Notes under the pieces: model-generated
Databases searched by the model: none
What the model saw: only the letters and a program-made list of their open reading frames with translations
What the model was told of the DNA's origin: nothing
Source of the DNA: Natronobeatus ordinarius
GTDB taxonomy: Archaea > Halobacteriota > Halobacteria > Halobacteriales > Natrialbaceae
NCBI RefSeq assembly: GCF_024362485.1
Contig: NZ_CP101456.1
Span: 930,001 to 994,000 of the forward strand
Length of the DNA stretch: 64,000 nt
Reading direction: 5' to 3'
Program-made: the position numbers and the translations under genes
Shown: positions 60,715 through 64,000 of the stretch, one piece after another
How positions within the stretch are numbered: the stretch's first letter is position 1
Layout: each line of letters begins with the position of its first letter

Positions 60715-62438
60715 TCGAGCCGACCGTCCTCGAGGTGACGACGGGCGACCTCGAGTCGCTGGCGACGGGGATGAACCTGATGTGGGCGCTCACCGTCACC
60801 TTCCTCATCTTCTTCATGCACGCCGGCTTCGCGATGCTCGAGGCGGGCCAGGTGCGCTCGAAGAACGTGGCGAACCAGCTGACGAAGAACATGCTGACCT
60901 GGGCGGTCGGCATCGGCGTTTTCTTCCTGATCGGGATGGGGATCGCGAACAACGTCGGCTCGATCCTCGGCGGCGGGGAGTCCTCGCCGTTGACGATGTT
61001 CGGCGCGGGCTCGTTCGACTGGGCGATGTGGCTCTTTAGCGCGGTGTTCGCGATGACCGCGGCGACGATCGTCTCCGGTGCGGTCGCGGGTCGCGCGAAG
61101 CTGCGCGCGTACGTCGCCTACACCTTCCTGTTGGCAGCGGTCATCTACCCGGTCGTCGCGGCGCTGGTCTGGTACGCCCCCGGCGGGACGCCGATCCTCG
61201 CGAGCCTCGGCTTTGCCGACTTCGCGGGCGGGATGGTCGTCCACGGCGTCGGCGGCGTCGCCGGGCTCACCGCGGCCTGGATTCTCGGTGCCCGGATGGA
61301 CAAGTACGACGACGACGGCTCGCCGAACGTGATCCCCGGCCACTCGATGACGTTCGCCGTGCTCGGCACGCTGATCCTCTGTTTCGGCTGGTTCGGCTTC
61401 AACGTCGGGACGGCCGCGACGGTGATCGATCCCGGCACCTTCGAACTGGCCGACTTCGACTACGTCGGCAGCGTCGCGATGGTCACGGCGCTGGGGATGG
61501 GACTGGGCGCGATCGGCGCCGCGACCGTCTCGCTGTACCTGAACGGGAAGGTCGACACCCTCTACGTCGCCAACGGCATGCTCGCCGGGCTGGTCGGCGT
61601 CACGGGGCCGACCGACCTGCTCACCCCGATGGGTGCACTCGCGATCGGATTCATCGCCGGCGCCCAGCTCCCGATCGTCTTCCGGTTCGTCGAGAAGCGC
61701 CTGAAGATCGACGACGTCTGTGCCGTCTTCCCCGTCCACGGTAGCGCGGGGATGCTCGGCCTGATCCTCTTCCCGCTGTGGTCGAATGCCGAGGGCGCGA
61801 CGACCGTGGGTGACGGTGTGATCGCCGGCGGCATCTTCTCGATCGAAGCGGGCGCGTTCGTTCCCCAGCTCGTCGGCGTCGCGGTCATCACGATCTGGAC
61901 CGTCCTCGCGACCGCGGCGGTCTGGGGTGCGTTCAAACTCGCCGGCCAGGCTCGCGTGACGCCCGAGCACGAGCGCGACGGCCTCGACGTCGCCGAGCAC
62001 GGCGTCGACACCTACCCCGAATTCGGCAGGCCCGAACTCGCGACCGACGGAGGCGTTCCGGAAGAGAGCCTGCGCACCGACGGGGGGTACGCGACCGACA
62101 TCGAACTGGTGACCGCGATCGTTCGCCCCGACCGCCTGAGTGCCGTCAAGAAGTCCCTCGCGGGCGTCGGCGCCCCCTCGCTGACCGTGACGAACGTCTC
62201 CGGTCGGGGCTCCCAGCCCGCGAAGAAAGGCCAGTGGCGCGGCGAGGAGTACGCCGTCGACCTCCACCAGAAAGTCAAGATCGAGGTCGTCGTCGCGGAC
62301 GTGCCCGCCGAGGAGGTCGTCGAGGCGATCCGCGAGGCAGCCAACACGGGCGAACCCGGCGACGGGAAGATCTTCGTGCTCCCGGTGACGGACGCCTGCC
62401 AGGTCCGCACCGGCGACACCGGCCCGGAGGCGGTCTGA
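60711..62438 (+). CDS. amt: Ammonium transporter fused to a PII (GlnK-like) domain
   Basis: A 575-residue fusion. The first 440 residues are an Amt channel with eleven transmembrane helices ([36 protein letters not shown] with pore His, [16 protein letters not shown] with the second His). A linker follows, and residues 462-575 form a PII domain ([47 protein letters not shown]). The T-loop Tyr is Tyr514. Fusion of the sensor to the channel removes the need for a separate glnK, which is absent here. Confidence 0.9.
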   Translation: MIEPTVLEVTTGDLESLATGMNLMWALTVTFLIFFMHAGFAMLEAGQVRSKNVANQLTKNMLTWAVGIGVFFLIGMGIANNVGSILGGGESSPLTMFGAGSFDWAMWLFSAVFAMTAATIVSGAVAGRAKLRAYVAYTFLLAAVIYPVVAALVWYAPGGTPILASLGFADFAGGMVVHGVGGVAGLTAAWILGARMDKYDDDGSPNVIPGHSMTFAVLGTLILCFGWFGFNVGTAATVIDPGTFELADFDYVGSVAMVTALGMGLGAIGAATVSLYLNGKVDTLYVANGMLAGLVGVTGPTDLLTPMGALAIGFIAGAQLPIVFRFVEKRLKIDDVCAVFPVHGSAGMLGLILFPLWSNAEGATTVGDGVIAGGIFSIEAGAFVPQLVGVAVITIWTVLATAAVWGAFKLAGQARVTPEHERDGLDVAEHGVDTYPEFGRPELATDGGVPEESLRTDGGYATDIELVTAIVRPDRLSAVKKSLAGVGAPSLTVTNVSGRGSQPAKKGQWRGEEYAVDLHQKVKIEVVVADVPAEEVVEAIREAANTGEPGDGKIFVLPVTDACQVRTGDTGPEAV

Positions 62439-62645
62439 GACGACGAACCGTTCTCGAGCCGGCAGCGGCTACTCGAGTTCGTCCTCGCGGTCGTAGAACA
62501 CTGGTGCGATACTGAGAGGGATTAGCAACGCGACTCATAATTTTGTTTTGTTTCTCTCCAGTAGTTGAGAGATAGGATCTGATGAATACAGAGCGCATGT
62601 CGGTCACGCTGATATTGATATGGTTAGCGAAAGAACTCACGTTAT

Positions 62646-62855
62646 ATGGTTGAGGTACCTCCACGGTGTCCGGATTGTGGTGTCGGAACGGACGAAATGA
62701 CTCTTACTGCAAGTGGCTATAATCTACAGTTCGTCTCTGAAGAAGATAGAGAGGGGATTCTTGGTTCCCTCGGAGCCAAACAAAAATTTAGTGTAAACAC
62801 CTTCGTCTGCTCTGAGTGTGGATTAAGTCGGCTGTATGCTGATCTGGACGAGTAA
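62646..62855 (+). CDS. Small zinc-ribbon protein, 69 aa
   Basis: The protein has two CxxC pairs: RCPDCGVGTDEMTL and FVCSECGLSRLYADL. A central stretch (TASGYNLQFVSEEDREGIL) looks strand-rich. The start ATG at 62646 is preceded by TATA-like TGATATGG about 27-30 bases upstream. GC content is well below that of the neighbours, so it may be a recently acquired gene. Function unknown. Confidence 0.68.
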   Translation: MVEVPPRCPDCGVGTDEMTLTASGYNLQFVSEEDREGILGSLGAKQKFSVNTFVCSECGLSRLYADLDE

Positions 62856-62924
62856 AGTAGTTCGAACCAGCTGTTGTGCAAGATCGGGTCGGCCGACGGT
62901 GGCGTCGGACTGCCCCGTCGTTGC

Positions 62925-63740
62925 CTACTGGATCGTCGCGGCGGCCGGGTCGTCGACGAGACTCCGATAGTAGGTGATAAAGTAGGTGTAGGCGTAGGCC
63001 ATCGCGATCGTCCCGATGACGAGCGTCACCGCGACCGAGAGGTACAGCGTCGATTCGGAGGCGAGCACGGTCTCGCCGGTGTCGGTGAACTCGACGGCCG
63101 AGAGGTAGAGTGCCATCCCTGGTCCCTGTCCGAGGAGGGTGATCACAAGGAAAGCGATCGAGAAACCGACGACGCTGAGGAAATTATCCCGAACGAGACC
63201 GATGCTGTGGGAAAAGGACTCGATCGCCCTGGCATCGCTGACCACGATCGCGGCGTCGTAGAACTGGATGAACAGAAACAGAAGCGCCAGGACCGCGAGC
63301 AGGAGAACGGCTCCGACTACTATGCCAGCCAACCCTGCGCCGGCAACCGCTGCAATGACGCCGACGAATACCATCAGCAAACTTCCAATGAACGAGACAC
63401 CCATCAAGAGCACCACGAACAGGAACGTCGCCCCGAGCAGCGACACATAGTTTTCCTTCCCGCCACGAACGAACGATCCGAGACGGGTCGATCCCTCGAG
63501 TCCCTCGTTGATCATCGTGATCAGGCCACCGAGCAGAAACGGCGTAACGAAAAGTGAAATCAGAATGAACAGCCACTGGGCGAGCGGACTCACGTAAATG
63601 TCCAACAGGACCGATATTTCGCCAGGGAGTATGAAAAACACCCCAATGAGCAAAATCACAGGGTTATTTCGAAGGACTGATACTGCAGTCGATAGCGAAC
63701 CGATTACGCTCATACTCAAGTCGTCGAGCAGGATGGACAT
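62925..63740 (-). CDS. Multi-pass membrane protein, DUF7847-like
   Basis: A 271-residue protein with about six transmembrane helices (ILLIGVFFILPGEISVLLDIYV as NPVILLIGVFFILPG, LATFLFVVLLMGVSFIGSLLMV as TFLFVVLLMGVSFIGSL, AVTLVIGTIAMAYAYTYFIT). It resembles the haloarchaeal glycerophosphodiesterase-type membrane domain family, without the catalytic part. The ATG at 63740 (MSILLDDLS) is chosen over 63767. Function unknown. Confidence 0.68.
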   Translation of the reverse strand: MSILLDDLSMSVIGSLSTAVSVLRNNPVILLIGVFFILPGEISVLLDIYVSPLAQWLFILISLFVTPFLLGGLITMINEGLEGSTRLGSFVRGGKENYVSLLGATFLFVVLLMGVSFIGSLLMVFVGVIAAVAGAGLAGIVVGAVLLLAVLALLFLFIQFYDAAIVVSDARAIESFSHSIGLVRDNFLSVVGFSIAFLVITLLGQGPGMALYLSAVEFTDTGETVLASESTLYLSVAVTLVIGTIAMAYAYTYFITYYRSLVDDPAAATIQ

Positions 63741-64000
63741 ATAACGGATACCAGGTTTTCCGGTCAAGAAACTCCTCTGTAGTCAGTAGGGTTTGATGTG
63801 TCTCGGTGAAATCAGACAATCGTCTGTAGCTCAGTTTGCACGTGTAATGAGCAGATGGTTCACCGCTCTCAACGTGGAAGAAACGGAGTCGTCGTGCTGC
63901 ACTAATCCTCTGTATCTTGCACGCCGGGTTCAACATATCCGTGATTTGCCACACTGAAAAGCATGAGAACCGAAGCTAACCCCCTATGATTCCCGGGCAA
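63741..64000. other. Right-edge region without a supported gene
   Basis: A 260-base lower-GC stretch with a minus-strand open frame (63664-63954) that overlaps the membrane gene and has no family features. It could be part of a gene or element that continues past the window. I cannot support a call. Confidence 0.3.

Noticed and set aside
60591-62267. 558-codon minus-strand frame opposite amt
   Set aside because: It is antisense to a strongly conserved transporter and made of Asp/Arg/Gly repeats without a domain.
63664-63954. 96-codon minus-strand frame at the right edge, possible transposase fragment
   Set aside because: It overlaps the membrane gene start and I could not match it to any transposase motif.
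1-64000. CRISPR array or cas operon suggested by the CARF-like and Cas4-like genes
   Set aside because: I saw no spaced direct repeats and no cas1, cas2, cas3 or effector genes; the two proteins are 40 kb apart.

Overview
The window is high-GC chromosomal DNA from a halophilic archaeon, most likely an extreme haloarchaeon of the Natrialbales type. The evidence is very acidic proteins throughout, abundant CTCGAG-type codon pairs, typical haloarchaeal families (TrmB and Lrp regulators, Bat-type HTH, DUF5789, DUF373, DUF7344-like, RbkR riboflavin kinase, Tat signal peptides with lipoboxes), and many genes with a TATA-like box about 25-30 bases before the start codon, as expected for leaderless transcripts. 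I saw no rRNA, tRNA, CRISPR array or intact insertion sequence. Most of the window is ordinary housekeeping chromosome.

Layout. 1-8.8 kb: pheST with a Phe-rich leader ORF, TrmB and Lrp regulators, a small HTH gene, an acyl-CoA synthetase, and a CARF-like/HTH regulator divergent from a small HTH gene. 8.9-15.7 kb: gpmI, a LiaF-like membrane protein, an MFS transporter, a Bat-type regulator flanked by decayed rhodanese and DsrE genes, metY and a universal stress protein. 16-20.2 kb: a signalling cluster (7TM histidine kinase, receiver-kinase hybrid with a substituted H-box, HxlR-receiver fusion). 20.3-24 kb: secreted proteins with dockerin-like motifs; the large beta-helix gene is broken by a frameshift. 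24.3-31.1 kb: small zinc-finger and membrane proteins, an Ntn asparaginase, icd, a three-gene 2-oxoacid dehydrogenase operon, and copies of a palindromic repeat. 31-43 kb: NRAMP-like transporter, ilvE, ArsN2-like acetyltransferase, ribB-rbkR, CopD-like protein, TRAM protein, etfBA with a duplicated 3' end, cupin, prenyl synthase, a solitary TnpB-type end hairpin, DUF373. 43-54 kb: GH15 glycosidase, small proteins, tRNA-modifying Sua5, Cas4-like protein, and a large membrane Fe-S oxidoreductase likely to take electrons from EtfAB. 54-64 kb: VapBC-like toxin-antitoxin pair, aldehyde dehydrogenase plus fatty-acyl-reductase-like gene, lipoproteins, hemB, an Amt-PII fusion preceded by a small coupled ORF, and a lower-GC right end.

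How the genes fit together. Acyl-CoA synthetase, EtfAB and the HdrD-like membrane oxidoreductase together suggest fatty- or branched-acid oxidation feeding the quinone pool. RbkR/RibB would supply flavin for these enzymes. Icd, the 2-oxoacid dehydrogenase and GpmI are central carbon genes. Nitrogen uptake is represented by the Amt-PII fusion.

Most interesting points: (1) a leaderless 26-codon ORF ending in Gly-Phe-Gly-Phe-Phe-Phe-Ala-Arg, directly upstream of pheS and followed by a perfect hairpin, which looks like a Phe-sensing leader peptide; (2) a 31-codon ORF coupled to amt by ATGA overlap; (3) a receiver-kinase whose phospho-acceptor His is Gln; (4) decaying rhodanese and DsrE genes side by side; (5) a solitary IS200/IS605-type right-end hairpin; (6) an operator-like dyad between the CARF-like regulator and its divergent neighbour. 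All functional statements are inferred from sequence alone.
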